Source: Bacillus sp. T33-2 (GTDB taxonomy: Bacteria > Bacillota > Bacilli > Bacillales > Cytobacillaceae). From it: a stretch of DNA of 64,000 nucleotides. Below are positions 35,184 through 44,929 of the stretch, in pieces. The translations under genes and the position numbers were made by a program. Location: positions 62,001-126,000 of the forward strand of contig NZ_PGVB01000004.1 in the NCBI RefSeq assembly GCF_002860205.1, in the 5' to 3' direction. The notes beneath the pieces were generated by a model. That model was not told the origin of the DNA. It made no database searches and saw nothing but the letters and a program-made list of their open reading frames with translations. The stretch's first letter is position 1; every line of letters begins with the position of its first letter.

Positions 35184-35873
35184 TCATTCGAAATAAATAA
35201 ACGGTTCGTATCCGTCTTTTCTCAAACGGTCAGCAAGGGCTTCAGCGTTATTTCGGTCTTTAAATGCTCCAACCTGGACTTTATATAGGCCAATTCCTGC
35301 CGGAGGGGGTGGAGGAGCTGGTTTTTTTGTCAGCCGATATTGCTCGGCTACAGCCCTGGTGATAGCATCTGCACACGTTTTCCTGTATGAATCAGAGCGA
35401 AGCAGTTTAATTTCCTCTGGATTCGTCATAAACCCACACTCTGCCAGCACGGCGGTCATTTTTGTCTCACGAAGCACGTGAAAATCAGCCGTTTTCACAC
35501 CCCGGTCCTTTAGGCCAGTAGAGGCGACAAGGTTCCTCTGGATTTTTGCTGCAAGCTGTGCGGCCTCCGCAGGTCTAGTTGGGTAAATATATGTTTCTAT
35601 ACCGCCTGCATCATTCCATGTGTTTCCATATGCGTTGGCGTGAATCGAAACATAACAATCCACGTTTAATTGGTTGGCCTTATCTGTCCGCTCTTGTAGC
35701 GGGACTACCCTATCATCAGAATGGGCAAAGTACACCGTGACATTTTCATAGCCCTCAAGAAACTGTTTTGCGTAATTGGCAACCACCCGGTTGAATTCAT
35801 ATTCCTTCATTCCATCTGGGCTGCGCTTACCCGGCTCATTATACCCGTGTCCCGCATCTAGCATAATCTTCAT
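35184..35873 (-). CDS. N-acetylmuramoyl-L-alanine amidase with SPOR domain (CwlC-like)
   Basis: 229 residues without a signal peptide. Amidase_3 domain (1-175) with zinc ligands H9, a Glu at 24 or 26, and H78 (SIHANA), and catalytic E145 (LAECGFMTN). A Pro-rich linker (KKPAPPPPPAG) leads to a C-terminal SPOR domain (about 195-229), which binds denuded peptidoglycan. The layout equals B. subtilis CwlC, the mother-cell lysis amidase; phage endolysins can look similar. A CATATTATA word upstream (35921-35913) fits a sigma-K -10 box, but no good -35 is seen. Stands alone on the minus strand. Confidence 0.85.
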   Translation of the reverse strand: MKIMLDAGHGYNEPGKRSPDGMKEYEFNRVVANYAKQFLEGYENVTVYFAHSDDRVVPLQERTDKANQLNVDCYVSIHANAYGNTWNDAGGIETYIYPTRPAEAAQLAAKIQRNLVASTGLKDRGVKTADFHVLRETKMTAVLAECGFMTNPEEIKLLRSDSYRKTCADAITRAVAEQYRLTKKPAPPPPPAGIGLYKVQVGAFKDRNNAEALADRLRKDGYEPFIYFE

Positions 35874-35912
35874 ATTACCACCTCGTTTCGTTAAAAGATG
35901 TTATTACATCTG

Positions 35913-35921
35913 TATAATATG
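35913..35921 (-). promoter_or_regulatory. Possible sigma-K -10 element for the amidase gene
   Basis: CATATTATA on the minus strand fits the sigma-K -10 consensus CATAnnnTA, about 40 bp before the ATG. The -35 region shows no AC motif at 16-17 nt, so support is partial; TATTAT also fits a sigma-A-like -10. Confidence 0.35.
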
Positions 35922-35986
35922 AAGTAAAGCAAGAAAAGGACAGGGACTTGGCGAAAAATGGACATGAATGTGTTTGGTATCCAAAA

Positions 35987-36220
35987 TTAGTATTTCTGCA
36001 AATCAAACAAGTCTTCCATCTTTTCAGACAGGTATTGGTAAGAATCCTGTACCCCCAGATTATAGAAGTGGGGCCCCAGCTTCTCTGTGATAAAATCAAG
36101 CAGCATCATCGCTCCGAGATCTCCCAATTCTTCTCCACGCTCCTCAAAGTAGTACTTCTGAATCAAACCAGCCATTTCATCTCTTGTTTCCTTGTTCAAA
36201 ATAAATTTCTTCGCAGCCAC
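35987..36220 (-). CDS. DUF2164 family protein
   Basis: 77 residues, acidic, helical, with the family pattern ETRDEMAGLIQKYYFEERGE followed by ELGDLGAMMLLDFITEKLGP and FYNLGVQD. Cytoplasmic; the function of DUF2164 proteins is unknown. GGAGG lies a suitable distance before ATG 36220. It sits between the amidase and nagB on the same strand, but a strong terminator separates it from nagB. Confidence 0.85.
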   Translation of the reverse strand: MAAKKFILNKETRDEMAGLIQKYYFEERGEELGDLGAMMLLDFITEKLGPHFYNLGVQDSYQYLSEKMEDLFDLQKY

Positions 36221-36250
36221 TATTATTTTCTCCTCCCTAAAATGAATAAA

Positions 36251-36303
36251 GGGGCCTGACCCCCCAGCGCGTTAAAGCATTACCACGGTGGAGGTCAGGC
36301 CCC
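36251..36303. terminator. Terminator after nagAB
   Basis: Stem GGGGCCTGACC (36251-36261) / GGTCAGGCCCC (36293-36303). It overlaps the end of nagB (stop at 36295) and is followed on the minus strand by TTTATT. Confidence 0.75.
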
Positions 36304-37029
36304 GTTAATGTATTTCAGTGCGGCTTCGTCGGCGAAAATGGTTACGTTGCCGTGATTTTTCAGTGCCGAAGCGGGGAATTGTTCATCCACTGGCCCGTTG
36401 ATCAAGCGGGCCAGTGCGTCTGCTTTTGCCTCACCAGAGACTACCAAAAAAATTTCCTTGCTGTCCATGATCGTAGCAATGCCCATAGTAATGGCATGGG
36501 TTGGCACCTCTTCTATTGAAGCAAAAAACCTTGAGTTTGCTTTGCGGGTGCTGTCAGCCAACTCCACAATATGGGTTCGGCTTGAAAACGGGGTGCCGGG
36601 CTCATTAAAGCCAATGTGCCCGTTGTGGCCAAGCCCTAACAGCTGCAGATCAATTGCGCCGTGGTCCTTGATGAATTTCTCATATCGGTCGCACTCCGCA
36701 TCAAGGTTTTCAACAGTTCCATCAGGAATGTATGTCTGGTCAAGAGGGATATCGATATGGTCGAACAGCTGTTGGCACATAAAAAAGTGGTAGCTGTTCG
36801 GATCCTTTTTGCCGATGCCGATATATTCATCAAGATTGAAGGTTTGGATCTGTTTATATGAGGTCCCATTCTGCTGATGGTCATTTATCAGTTCCCTGTA
36901 CACTCCCTTTGGCGTGCTGCCTGTGGCAAGTCCCAATTTTAGGCCCGGATTGGATTTGATCCGCTTGATCATTTCCGCTGCTGCCATCCGGCTCATTTCC
37001 CCGTAGTCTGCTGTTCGGATGGTTTTCAT
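36295..37029 (-). CDS. nagB: Glucosamine-6-phosphate deaminase
   Basis: Converts glucosamine 6-phosphate to fructose 6-phosphate and ammonia, the last step that feeds GlcNAc into glycolysis. 244 residues, the usual Bacillus length without the allosteric C-terminus of the E. coli enzyme. Conserved segments LGLATGSTPKGVYRELI, FNLDEYIG, GLGHNGHIGFNEPGTPF (with the catalytic His) and ITMGIATIM are present. The start overlaps the stop of nagA by 4 nt, so the two are co-translated. Confidence 0.97.
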   Translation of the reverse strand: MKTIRTADYGEMSRMAAAEMIKRIKSNPGLKLGLATGSTPKGVYRELINDHQQNGTSYKQIQTFNLDEYIGIGKKDPNSYHFFMCQQLFDHIDIPLDQTYIPDGTVENLDAECDRYEKFIKDHGAIDLQLLGLGHNGHIGFNEPGTPFSSRTHIVELADSTRKANSRFFASIEEVPTHAITMGIATIMDSKEIFLVVSGEAKADALARLINGPVDEQFPASALKNHGNVTIFADEAALKYINGA

Positions 37030-38216
37030 AAGTTTGCACCCCTTTGTGAAAAGCTTTTAACCCCGCGGCAGAATGTCATCACTACTTGATGGTTTGCGTC
37101 AAGAATCACGACGTCCGCATCTTTTTCTGGAGCGATGCTGCCTTTCCGGTCAAATACGCCAAGCTCTTTGGCCGGGTTCACACTTGCAAGCTGTACGGCT
37201 TCCTGCAGCGAAATACCGGTGAAATGAACCATATTTTTAACCGAATCGTTCATTTTCAATATGCTGCCGGCCAGTGTCCCATCACTGAGCAGAGCCTTGC
37301 CATCTGCGACATTAACCTCCTGTCCGCCGAGATCATATATTCCGTTTTTCAGGCATTTTGCCCGCATTGCATCTGTTATCAGAATCATGCCGTCAACGCC
37401 CTTCGCATTCAGCGAAACATGAACCATTTCAGGCCGGACATGAACCCCGTCAGCAATAAGCTCTACCATCAATTCTTTAAACAAAAGTGCAGCCCCAGCC
37501 ACACCCGGCTCCCGGTGGTGCATGCCCCTCATCCCATTATAAAGGTGGGTCACGTGGGTTGCTCCTGCATTGACTGCTTCAGAGACCTGTTCATAGGTAG
37601 CGTCAGAATGGCCGATAGAAGCAATTACGCCATGGTCGGCCAGATACCGCACAAGCTCAAGTCCGTGTTCCTGTTCGGGTGCCAGTGTTACCAGCTTGAT
37701 CGTGTTCCCTGCTGCAGCTTGCCATTCTTTAAAAACTTCAATATCCGGCAGCAGGATATGGTCTTTCGGCTGGGCGCCTTTACGGATTTCATTGATGAAG
37801 GGCCCTTCGAGATGAACCCCGAGAATTTCCGCTTTTCCTGGTCCGTTGTGGCTCCGCTGATAGTCAGCGGCATTTTTGAGTGCCCGAGTGATCAGCCCTT
37901 TTTCCTGAGTGATCGTGGTGGCCAGAAAGCTGGTTGTCCCTTCTGCGGGCAAGACAGTTGCGATCGTTTCGAGTGCCTCAGGTGTACTGTCCATCGTATC
38001 AGCCCCGCCAGCTCCGTGAATATGGACATCGATGAAACCAGGAACGGCAACCTGTCCGGGTTCAAGCTCAATAACTTCCGTACCCTCGCTAAATTCCGGC
38101 CGGTCTTTGATCCCGCTGGCGGCGAAGATTAACCCGTTTTCAATATAGATAAATCCTTCATCTGTGATGCCCTGTTCCAGCATTATTTTTCCTTGGATTA
38201 ATGTGCGGTGTTTCAT
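37026..38216 (-). CDS. nagA: N-acetylglucosamine-6-phosphate deacetylase
   Basis: Amidohydrolase of 396 residues that removes acetate from GlcNAc-6-phosphate. Metal and catalytic motifs: PGFIDVHIHGAGG (about 57-69), HLEGPF (about 135), GHSDATYEQ, HLYNGMRGMHHREPG and the catalytic Asp in ITDAMRA. First gene of a nagA-nagB operon that runs opposite to hprK. On the minus strand ATGACA (38283-38278), 18 nt and TATAAT (38259-38254) form its promoter. The GntR-type regulator nagR, usual third gene in Bacillus, is missing here. Confidence 0.96.
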   Translation of the reverse strand: MKHRTLIQGKIMLEQGITDEGFIYIENGLIFAASGIKDRPEFSEGTEVIELEPGQVAVPGFIDVHIHGAGGADTMDSTPEALETIATVLPAEGTTSFLATTITQEKGLITRALKNAADYQRSHNGPGKAEILGVHLEGPFINEIRKGAQPKDHILLPDIEVFKEWQAAAGNTIKLVTLAPEQEHGLELVRYLADHGVIASIGHSDATYEQVSEAVNAGATHVTHLYNGMRGMHHREPGVAGAALLFKELMVELIADGVHVRPEMVHVSLNAKGVDGMILITDAMRAKCLKNGIYDLGGQEVNVADGKALLSDGTLAGSILKMNDSVKNMVHFTGISLQEAVQLASVNPAKELGVFDRKGSIAPEKDADVVILDANHQVVMTFCRGVKSFSQRGANL

Positions 38217-38253
38217 TGCAGTCCCATCTCCAGTTCAAAAAATTAATACCTTT

Positions 38254-38283
38254 ATTATAACGTTGCCCCCACGCCATTGTCAT
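38254..38283 (-). promoter_or_regulatory. nagAB promoter
   Basis: ATGACA, 18-nt spacer, TATAAT on the minus strand. I see no clear NagR-type or cre palindrome beside it. The remaining bases up to the hprK start (38284-38573) hold an AT-rich hprK leader and no further gene. Confidence 0.6.
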
Positions 38284-38573
38284 ATGGTTCAATCCTTCTT
38301 TGGGTGAAGGACTGGGACTATTCCTTATTTCCTATAGATAAAAATCAATTGAAAAACTTGCACCGCCGTAAAAATTTGTATTATTCACTCAGAAAATTCG
38401 TGTATCATAAATGTATTATTTAAACTTTTGGAGGGTGACCGCAAGCAGAGTGGACAAACCGGCTTCTTTTTGTTCTACATAAAAAAATGCTAAAATAAAA
38501 AAGATTGTTATGGCTGAATTTATTTTTTTATTGTGATATAAATGGCAATCAGATTCATGAAGGAGGAACAGCT

Positions 38574-39509
38574 TTGATTAAAGTCCGCACAAGAGATATT
38601 ATTGAGCATTTTGACCTGGAGCTGGTCAGCGGGGAGGAAGGTGTGAACCGGCCGATTACAACAAGTGATATTTCCCGTCCGGGCCTTGAAATTGCCGGCT
38701 ATTTTGAATACTATCCTGCAGAACGCATCCAACTGCTTGGTAAAACAGAGCTGTCTTTTTTTGGAAAACTGAGTGAGGCAGACCGGAAATCAAGGATGGA
38801 CCGGCTATGCACTGATATGACACCAGCCATCATTGTCACAAGGGACATGGAGGTGCCGGCGGAGCTGGTGGAAGCAGCTGAACGGGAATCCGTTCCTGTC
38901 CTCCGTTCGAGGCAGAAAACGACCAGGTTTTCCGGCCATCTGACCAATTACCTCGAAAGCAAGCTGGCCCCGACAACTGCCATCCATGGAGTCCTCGTTG
39001 ATGTTTATGGTGTGGGAGTCCTTATTACAGGAAAAAGCGGGGTCGGGAAAAGTGAGACAGCTCTTGAACTGGTCAAGCGCGGCCATCGCCTTGTCGCCGA
39101 CGACTCGGTGGAAATTCGCCAGGAGGATCAGGATACACTTATCGGGAGCGCACCTGAATTGATAGAGCACCTATTGGAAATCAGGGGGCTTGGAATCATC
39201 AACGTCATGACACTTTTCGGGGCCGGGGCGGTCCGGACATATAAGCGTATCACACTTGTTATCGACCTTGAGATTTGGGATCCGAAAAAGCAGTATGACC
39301 GGCTTGGACTGGATGAAGAGAAAATGAAAATCATCGATACGGACATCACGAAACTGACGGTTCCGGTTCGGCCTGGCCGAAACCTTGCCGTCATCATTGA
39401 AGTGGCAGCGATGAATTTCCGCCTGAAGCGAATGGGTGTCAATGCCGCAGAGCAGTTCTCGGCACGGCTTACAGGTGTAATTGACGAAGGAGACCACGAC
39501 GAGCATTAA
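38574..39509 (+). CDS. hprK: HPr(Ser) kinase/phosphorylase
   Basis: Bifunctional enzyme that phosphorylates Ser46 of HPr and Crh and removes it again, the master sensor of carbon catabolite repression. 311 residues. N-terminal domain, then Walker [10 protein letters not shown] (about 155), the signature [20 protein letters not shown] (about 200) and a C-terminal helix with [11 protein letters not shown] start at TTG 38574 behind GGAGG; a longer frame upstream has no binding site. Its substrate Crh is encoded at 59988. First gene of the hprK-lgt-yvoD-ppaX-yvoF group. Confidence 0.97.
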   Translation: MIKVRTRDIIEHFDLELVSGEEGVNRPITTSDISRPGLEIAGYFEYYPAERIQLLGKTELSFFGKLSEADRKSRMDRLCTDMTPAIIVTRDMEVPAELVEAAERESVPVLRSRQKTTRFSGHLTNYLESKLAPTTAIHGVLVDVYGVGVLITGKSGVGKSETALELVKRGHRLVADDSVEIRQEDQDTLIGSAPELIEHLLEIRGLGIINVMTLFGAGAVRTYKRITLVIDLEIWDPKKQYDRLGLDEEKMKIIDTDITKLTVPVRPGRNLAVIIEVAAMNFRLKRMGVNAAEQFSARLTGVIDEGDHDEH

Positions 39510-39589
39510 GATGGTCTCAGTAAACAACAAGCAGACGATGGTCAGTAAACAAGGGGCAGACAAGGAAACTTATATAAAGGAGAAAAAAC

Positions 39590-40405
39590 ATGGATGAAAA
39601 AATACAGCCGCTAGATCCAGTGGCATTTACGCTCGGCCCGATACAGGTCCACTGGTATGGTGTCATTATTGGGGCAGGCATAGCGATCGCTCTCTGGCTG
39701 GCAACGCGGGAAGCTGAAAGGCGGGGCCTTGGCAAAGAATTGTTTGCAGATTTAATGCTGTGGGCAATCCCGATCGCAATCATTTGTGCCCGTATATATT
39801 ATGTGATTTTCCAATGGGATTATTACAGCGCGAACCCTGGGGAGATCCCGAAAATCTGGCACGGCGGCATCGCGATTCACGGGGCCTTGATTGGTGCTGT
39901 GGCGACTGCCTATGTTTTTGCCCGTTTTAAAAAGGTTTCCTTCTGGAAGCTTGCCGACATTGCCGCTCCAAGCATCATCATTGGCCAGGCGATCGGGCGG
40001 TGGGGGAATTTTATCAACCAGGAAGCCCATGGTGGAGAAGTAAGCCGTACATTTTTAGAAAATCTGCTTCTTCCCGAATTTATCATCGACCAAATGTATA
40101 TTAACGGCTCCTATTACCACCCGACATTTTTATATGAGTCTCTTTGGAACCTTCTTGGCTTCATTTTGCTCATGTCACTGAGGAAGGTTAACCTGGGCCG
40201 TGGCGAAATTTTCCTCAGCTACGTAATCTGGTATTCCATCGGACGTTTCTTGGTGGAAGGACTGCGCACGGACAGCCTGATGCTGACCGAAAACTTGAGA
40301 GTTGCCCAGACAATCTCGATTGTGTTGATTATCGTTGCTGTTGCACTTATCATTTATAGAAGAATAAAAGGCTATGCAAATGTAAGGTACTTAGAGAATC
40401 AATAA
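39590..40405 (+). CDS. lgt: Prolipoprotein diacylglyceryl transferase
   Basis: Membrane enzyme that transfers diacylglycerol from phosphatidylglycerol to the lipobox cysteine of prelipoproteins. 271 residues with seven membrane segments. The signature [14 protein letters not shown] (about 138-151) and the catalytic-region segment [12 protein letters not shown] are present. AAAGGAG lies before ATG. Follows hprK by about 80 bp and precedes yvoD, as in B. subtilis. Confidence 0.97.
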   Translation: MDEKIQPLDPVAFTLGPIQVHWYGVIIGAGIAIALWLATREAERRGLGKELFADLMLWAIPIAIICARIYYVIFQWDYYSANPGEIPKIWHGGIAIHGALIGAVATAYVFARFKKVSFWKLADIAAPSIIIGQAIGRWGNFINQEAHGGEVSRTFLENLLLPEFIIDQMYINGSYYHPTFLYESLWNLLGFILLMSLRKVNLGRGEIFLSYVIWYSIGRFLVEGLRTDSLMLTENLRVAQTISIVLIIVAVALIIYRRIKGYANVRYLENQ

Positions 40406-40429
40406 AAATCGTCAACAAGGGGGATGCAA

Positions 40430-41374
40430 ATGTTTTCATCAATAAAAAAGGGGATCGAGGTTGGCCTCAGCACCACATGGACACTGGGAAAAGTCATTTT
40501 TCCGGTAACTTTGATCGTGTCCATCCTGAAATTCACTCCTGTTTTGCCATGGATAATTGATGTCATCGCCCCTGTCATGGCCTTGTTCGGTTTATCCGGT
40601 GATGCGGCCATCCCGCTAGTTCTGGGGAATTTTCTGAACCTGTATGCTGCAATCGGGGCAATTTTAACGCTTGACCTGACTGTGAAAGAGGTTTTCATTA
40701 TTGCTGTAATGCTTTCTTTCTCACATAATCTTCTGATTGAGTCGGGTGTCGCAGTGAAGGTTGGGGTGCGGCTGTGGATTGCAGTGTTGGTCCGGATTGG
40801 GCTTGCCGTTATATTGGGACTAGTCATTAACCTTGTTTGGAAAGGCGGCTCGGAACTTGCTAAGTACGGAATGATCCCGGCAAAAGAAGAGCAGTTGTCC
40901 GGGTGGCTGCCGATTGTCATGGATGGACTTGAGAAGGCCGCTCTTGGTGTTTTCCAGCTTGCCATCATTGTCATTCCTCTTATGGTTGGAATCCAGATTT
41001 TAAAGGATTTAAAATGGCTTGATATTTTCTCACAGTGGCTTGCGCCTGCAACAAGAGCACTTGGCATGAAGGAAAATACTTCGATGACCCTGGCAGCGGG
41101 GCTCCTCTTTGGGCTTGCAATGGGCGCCGGCGTTTTAATCCAGGCTGTACAAGAGGATGGGGTCAGCAGGAAGGATGTAACGATTGCGTTTGTGTTTCTT
41201 GTCGCATGCCATGCGGTGATCGAGGATACCCTGATTTTCGTACCGCTTGGCATTCCGGTGGTTCCGCTTTTATTGATCCGGCTTGGCGTCGCCATTTTGC
41301 TGACTGTCATAGTTGCATTCATTTGGAACCGCGCAGAGCTTGTAAAGAGAAAGGAAGCAGTGTATGAGCAGTAA
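40430..41374 (+). CDS. yvoD: Nucleoside-recognition (gate) domain membrane protein YvoD
   Basis: 314 residues with about eight hydrophobic segments and two gate-type nucleoside recognition domains, seen from the paired [16 protein letters not shown] and [16 protein letters not shown] segments. Transport role is assumed for the family but no substrate is known. I start at ATG 40430, spaced 6-7 nt from AAGGGGG; an ATG two codons earlier sits directly on that site. It overlaps ppaX by about 11 bp. Confidence 0.85.
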   Translation: MFSSIKKGIEVGLSTTWTLGKVIFPVTLIVSILKFTPVLPWIIDVIAPVMALFGLSGDAAIPLVLGNFLNLYAAIGAILTLDLTVKEVFIIAVMLSFSHNLLIESGVAVKVGVRLWIAVLVRIGLAVILGLVINLVWKGGSELAKYGMIPAKEEQLSGWLPIVMDGLEKAALGVFQLAIIVIPLMVGIQILKDLKWLDIFSQWLAPATRALGMKENTSMTLAAGLLFGLAMGAGVLIQAVQEDGVSRKDVTIAFVFLVACHAVIEDTLIFVPLGIPVVPLLLIRLGVAILLTVIVAFIWNRAELVKRKEAVYEQ

Positions 41375-42008
41375 AATAGATACGGTCCTGTTTGATCTAG
41401 ACGGGACTTTAATAGACACAAATGAATTAATCATTTCATCATTTTTGCACACCTTCGAGGCATTTTTTCCAAACCAGTACAAACGGGAGGATGTCCTGCC
41501 CTTTATGGGCCCGACTTTGACGGACACGTTTGAGTCTGTGAATCCGGGTGGGGTAGCTGAAATGATTAAAACTTACCGGGAATTTAACATTTCTAATCAC
41601 GACCTGCTCGTAAAAGAATTCGAAGGCGTGTATGAGACCGTCCGGATATTAAAAGAAAACGGCTTTAAGCTTGGCATCGTGACGACAAAAATGCTGAATG
41701 TCGTGCAAATGGGCCTGAAGCTTACTGGCCTGGATGAGTTCTTCGAGATTGTTGTTGCCCTTGACCATGTGCAGAACGCAAAGCCCGATCCTGAGCCGGT
41801 CTTAAAAGCGCTCGAGCTGCTTCGTTCAAAACCGGAAAATGCGATTATGGTGGGAGACAACCACCATGATATTCTTGGCGGGAGAAATGCCGGGACGAAA
41901 ACGGCCGGGGTTGCCTGGTCGGCAAAGGGCCGGGAACATCTGGCGGCATTTGATCCTGATTATATGCTTGAAAACATGGCCGACATTTTGCCGATACTCG
42001 GGGTGTAG
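41364..42008 (+). CDS. ppaX: Pyrophosphatase PpaX (HAD family)
   Basis: HAD-superfamily hydrolase of 214 residues that in B. subtilis splits the pyrophosphate released when HprK dephosphorylates HPr by phosphorolysis. The nucleophile motif [10 protein letters not shown] is at about 11-20, motif II as VTTK, and motif [16 protein letters not shown] near 163. Its position four genes after hprK fits the biochemical link. ATG lies inside the end of yvoD behind AAGGAAG. Confidence 0.93.
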   Translation: MSSKIDTVLFDLDGTLIDTNELIISSFLHTFEAFFPNQYKREDVLPFMGPTLTDTFESVNPGGVAEMIKTYREFNISNHDLLVKEFEGVYETVRILKENGFKLGIVTTKMLNVVQMGLKLTGLDEFFEIVVALDHVQNAKPDPEPVLKALELLRSKPENAIMVGDNHHDILGGRNAGTKTAGVAWSAKGREHLAAFDPDYMLENMADILPILGV

Positions 42009-42010
42009 GA

Positions 42011-42544
42011 ATGAGGAGAACAACACGTTATCCGGTTCAAGGTGCCAATTCCCTCTGGCATGTCTATAAAACAGTCCCTTTCTGGAAGGTTGTCAAAAAT
42101 TTTATTGTTATCCAATTAGCCCGTTACACTCCTTTTTTGGGGATGAAAAATTGGCTGTACCGGACTTTTCTGCGGATGGAGGTCGGTGAGCAGACATCGT
42201 TTGCCCTGATGGTCATGCTGGACGTCATGTTCCCCGAAAAAATCAGCGTCGGCAGGAACACGGTAATTGGCTATAATACGACAATTCTTGCCCATGAATA
42301 TTTGATCAAGGAATACCGGCTTGGAAATGTTGAAATCGGCAATGAAGTGATGATCGGTGCGAACAGTACGATTTTACCGGGAGTGACGATCGGGGACCAG
42401 GCGATCGTGTCTGCGGGGACGCTTGTACATAAAGATGTCCCGCCTGGCGCGTTCGTGGGCGGCAACCCGATGAAGGTCATTTACACAAGGGAAGAGCTGG
42501 AAATGCGTTGGGCTGCTGACCCGGTATACCGGAACAATCAATAA
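42011..42544 (+). CDS. yvoF: Acyltransferase with left-handed beta-helix (YvoF)
   Basis: 177 residues. The C-terminal half carries hexapeptide repeats (VEIGNEVMIGANSTILPGVT, IGDQAIVSAGTLVHKDVPPG) of the LbH acetyltransferase family. The N-terminal part (WKVVKNFIVIQLARYTPFLG) is a hydrophobic helix that could associate with the membrane. Starts 2 nt after ppaX. Acceptor unknown. A strong terminator closes the operon at 42552. Confidence 0.9.
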   Translation: MRRTTRYPVQGANSLWHVYKTVPFWKVVKNFIVIQLARYTPFLGMKNWLYRTFLRMEVGEQTSFALMVMLDVMFPEKISVGRNTVIGYNTTILAHEYLIKEYRLGNVEIGNEVMIGANSTILPGVTIGDQAIVSAGTLVHKDVPPGAFVGGNPMKVIYTREELEMRWAADPVYRNNQ

Positions 42545-42551
42545 CGTGTTG

Positions 42552-42586
42552 AACCCCTGCTGTCATGTTGGGAGCAGGGGTTTCGT
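42552..42586 (+). terminator. Terminator of the hprK-yvoF operon
   Basis: Stem AACCCCTGCT / AGCAGGGGTT (42552-42561, 42573-42582), followed by TCGTTATTT. Confidence 0.85.
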
Positions 42587-42707
42587 TATTTCAGAAAAAT
42601 GTTTTGAGTGAATTTTTACCCAATTCTGCCTAATACTTAATTAATTGTCTTTTCCTCGGGGTTATATTATATTTTATTAGTATAACTATTTTTCGGGGAG
42701 GGATTCG

Positions 42708-43967
42708 ATGAAGAAAATTGGGTTGGCTTGGCAGATTTTAATAGGTTTAGTCCTCGGTATTATAGTTGGGGCAGTCTTTTACGGAAATCCGCAAATCGCG
42801 GCTTATTTGCAGCCAGTTGGTGATATATTTTTACGTTTGATTAAAATGATTGTTGTTCCTATCGTCATTTCCAGTATCATTGTGGGGATTGCGAGTGTAG
42901 GAGATACAAAGAAACTTGGCCGCCTTGGCGGAAAAACGATTATATACTTCGAAATCATCACTACTATTGCGATCATTCTGGGAATCGTCATCGCAAACAT
43001 TTTCCAGCCGGGTGCCGGAATCAACATGCAAACTCTTGATAAAGTGGATATTAACAGCTATGTGGATACTGCTGAAGAGGTAAAGAACCATGGCATGGCT
43101 GATACATTGATCAACATTGTTCCTACGAATGTGTTCAACGCGATCGCGGAAGGAAACATGCTCGCGATCATTTTCTTCTCGGTTTTATTCGGCTTCGGAT
43201 TGATGGCCATCGGTGAAAGAGGGAAGCCGGTGTTGGCTTTCTTCCAGGGAACTGCTGACGCGATGTTCTATATGACCAACCAAATCATGAAGTTTGCACC
43301 GTTTGGTGTGTTTGCTTTAATTGGAGTGACTGTTTCAAAGTTCGGCCTCGAGTCACTCGTTCCACTTGGAAAACTGGTGGTTGTTGTGTACTTGACCATG
43401 GGGTTTTTCGTCGTCGTAGTACTTGGCAGTGTAGCGAAAATGGCTGGAGTAAAAATCTTCCACCTGCTTTCCTACCTGAAGGACGAATTAATTCTCGCTT
43501 ATTCAACGGCAAGCTCGGAAACTGTCCTTCCAAAAATCATGGAAAAAATGGAGAAGTACGGCTGTCCGAAGACGATTACTTCTTTCGTCATCCCGACCGG
43601 TTATTCATTTAACCTGGACGGATCAACACTGTATCAGGCGCTGGCTGCGATTTTTATCGCCCAGATGTACGGGATTGACCTCACGATTTCCCAGCAGATT
43701 TCACTGATGCTCGTATTGATGGTGACCTCTAAAGGGATCGCCGGTGTACCAGGAGTATCATTCGTAGTGTTGCTTGCAACACTTGGAACTGTGGGAATTC
43801 CAGTCGAAGGGCTTGCGTTCATCGCCGGTATCGACCGAATCCTTGATATGGCCCGCACAGCGGTCAACGTTGTCGGTAACTCTCTCGGAGCAATTGTCAT
43901 TTCAAAATGGGAAGGACAATTCCGCCCGCAGCATATTTCTGCAGAAAATGAAAAAATGGCATCATAA
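42708..43967 (+). CDS. Dicarboxylate/glutamate:cation symporter (DAACS family)
   Basis: 419 residues with eight membrane helices and two re-entrant hairpins. The hairpin HP1 serine-rich motif STASSETVLP (about 265), the TM7 motif YSFNLDGSTLY (about 304) and HP2 SKGIAGVPGVSFVV (about 344) identify a GltP/GltT-type carrier for glutamate, aspartate or C4-dicarboxylates. GGGGAGGG precedes ATG. It stands alone between two terminators and is an insertion relative to the B. subtilis order. Confidence 0.93.
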   Translation: MKKIGLAWQILIGLVLGIIVGAVFYGNPQIAAYLQPVGDIFLRLIKMIVVPIVISSIIVGIASVGDTKKLGRLGGKTIIYFEIITTIAIILGIVIANIFQPGAGINMQTLDKVDINSYVDTAEEVKNHGMADTLINIVPTNVFNAIAEGNMLAIIFFSVLFGFGLMAIGERGKPVLAFFQGTADAMFYMTNQIMKFAPFGVFALIGVTVSKFGLESLVPLGKLVVVVYLTMGFFVVVVLGSVAKMAGVKIFHLLSYLKDELILAYSTASSETVLPKIMEKMEKYGCPKTITSFVIPTGYSFNLDGSTLYQALAAIFIAQMYGIDLTISQQISLMLVLMVTSKGIAGVPGVSFVVLLATLGTVGIPVEGLAFIAGIDRILDMARTAVNVVGNSLGAIVISKWEGQFRPQHISAENEKMAS

Positions 43968-43972
43968 TTGGC

Positions 43973-44008
43973 AAGAGGAGCTATAATTTATGGCTCCTCT
44001 TTTTTTGC
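43973..44008 (+). terminator. Terminator of the symporter gene
   Basis: Stem AAGAGGAGC (43973-43981) / GCTCCTCTT (43993-44001), then a T-run; 3 bp after the stop region. Confidence 0.9.
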
Positions 44009-44083
44009 TTATTGCCGGATGGCAAGATTGGGCTTGAATTTAACGGCATGTCCAAATGGACACGAAGTGATATTTGGGTTTGA

Positions 44084-44929
44084 CTATTCTTTGTCTTTTA
44101 CATACCGCCCATGATCGGGCTTTGCAATTGTGTCGAAATCCCGGGCAAGTTTTTCAAGATTGCTGGAGAGCTCGGTTCCAGCCATTGGCCTGCCATGCCC
44201 GGTGATTGCAGCTGCCGGCTTCAATGCTTCAAGCTTGATTACTGACTGTTTGGCTGATTGCCAGTCAGGTGTCAAATACCGCGGCGGGCCGCTGATTTCT
44301 TTTTCTTGCACTAACACTTTATACAGAGATTCCTGCTTTGTCGTGACAAAAGCATCTCCGGCAATCAGTACCCTGTCCTCATCCCGGAACAGGGCTATGT
44401 GCCCTGGAGTATGCCCGGGCGTGTGGATCCACTTCCAGCCTGGCATTTCCGGTACAGTGCCATCTGCAGGCAACGGCTTGACATGGTTGCCCAAATCAAT
44501 CCCCTCATGAGGATATATGGCTGAAACCTTAGCAAGCAATCCACCCTCCACTGACGGATCGGGCTCCGGGTAGTTTTGCTGCCCGGTTAGAAACGGAAGC
44601 TCAAACTCATGCGCATAAACAGGAACATTCCAGCGCTCAACAAGGTCTTCAAGTGCCCCGACATGGTCAAAGTGGCCATGGGTTAAAATGATCGCCCTTG
44701 GTGGACGGCCCTCGCCGAAAAGATTCGCGGCTTCCTCCATGATTTTATGAGTGGATTTTGGCATTCCGGCATCCACAAGAACCCAGTCACTCGTTTCGCC
44801 AAGGAGCCCCACAAAGCAAAGGTTGACAATTTGGATCGTCATATAATGCACATCCGGCGCGATTGAGTCGAGTTTCCCGCTCGCAACCGACGTCATAGGT
44901 ATGACTCTGTCCTGTGAACTATTGTCCAT
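44084..44929 (-). CDS. MBL-fold metallo-hydrolase
   Basis: 281 residues with the metal motif H84-G-H86-F-D88-H89 (LTHGHFDHVG), a further ligand in HTPGHTPGH (about 177), and D in IAGDAFVT. The layout is that of the glyoxalase II/Zn-hydrolase group of the metallo-beta-lactamase superfamily; no additional domain. The natural substrate cannot be told. GGAGGAG precedes ATG. It is a single gene on the minus strand between the symporter and the his operon. Confidence 0.88.
   Translation of the reverse strand: MDNSSQDRVIPMTSVASGKLDSIAPDVHYMTIQIVNLCFVGLLGETSDWVLVDAGMPKSTHKIMEEAANLFGEGRPPRAIILTHGHFDHVGALEDLVERWNVPVYAHEFELPFLTGQQNYPEPDPSVEGGLLAKVSAIYPHEGIDLGNHVKPLPADGTVPEMPGWKWIHTPGHTPGHIALFRDEDRVLIAGDAFVTTKQESLYKVLVQEKEISGPPRYLTPDWQSAKQSVIKLEALKPAAAITGHGRPMAGTELSSNLEKLARDFDTIAKPDHGRYVKDKE

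Noticed and set aside
35184-35873. Amidase as a sign of a prophage
   Set aside because: No holin, structural or integrase gene is beside it, and the domain layout equals the sporulation amidase CwlC.
37086-38132. 348-codon open frame on the plus strand
   Set aside because: Fully antisense to nagA, no binding site, no recognisable domain.
40399-41421. 340-codon open frame on the minus strand
   Set aside because: Antisense to yvoD with mirror-frame composition.
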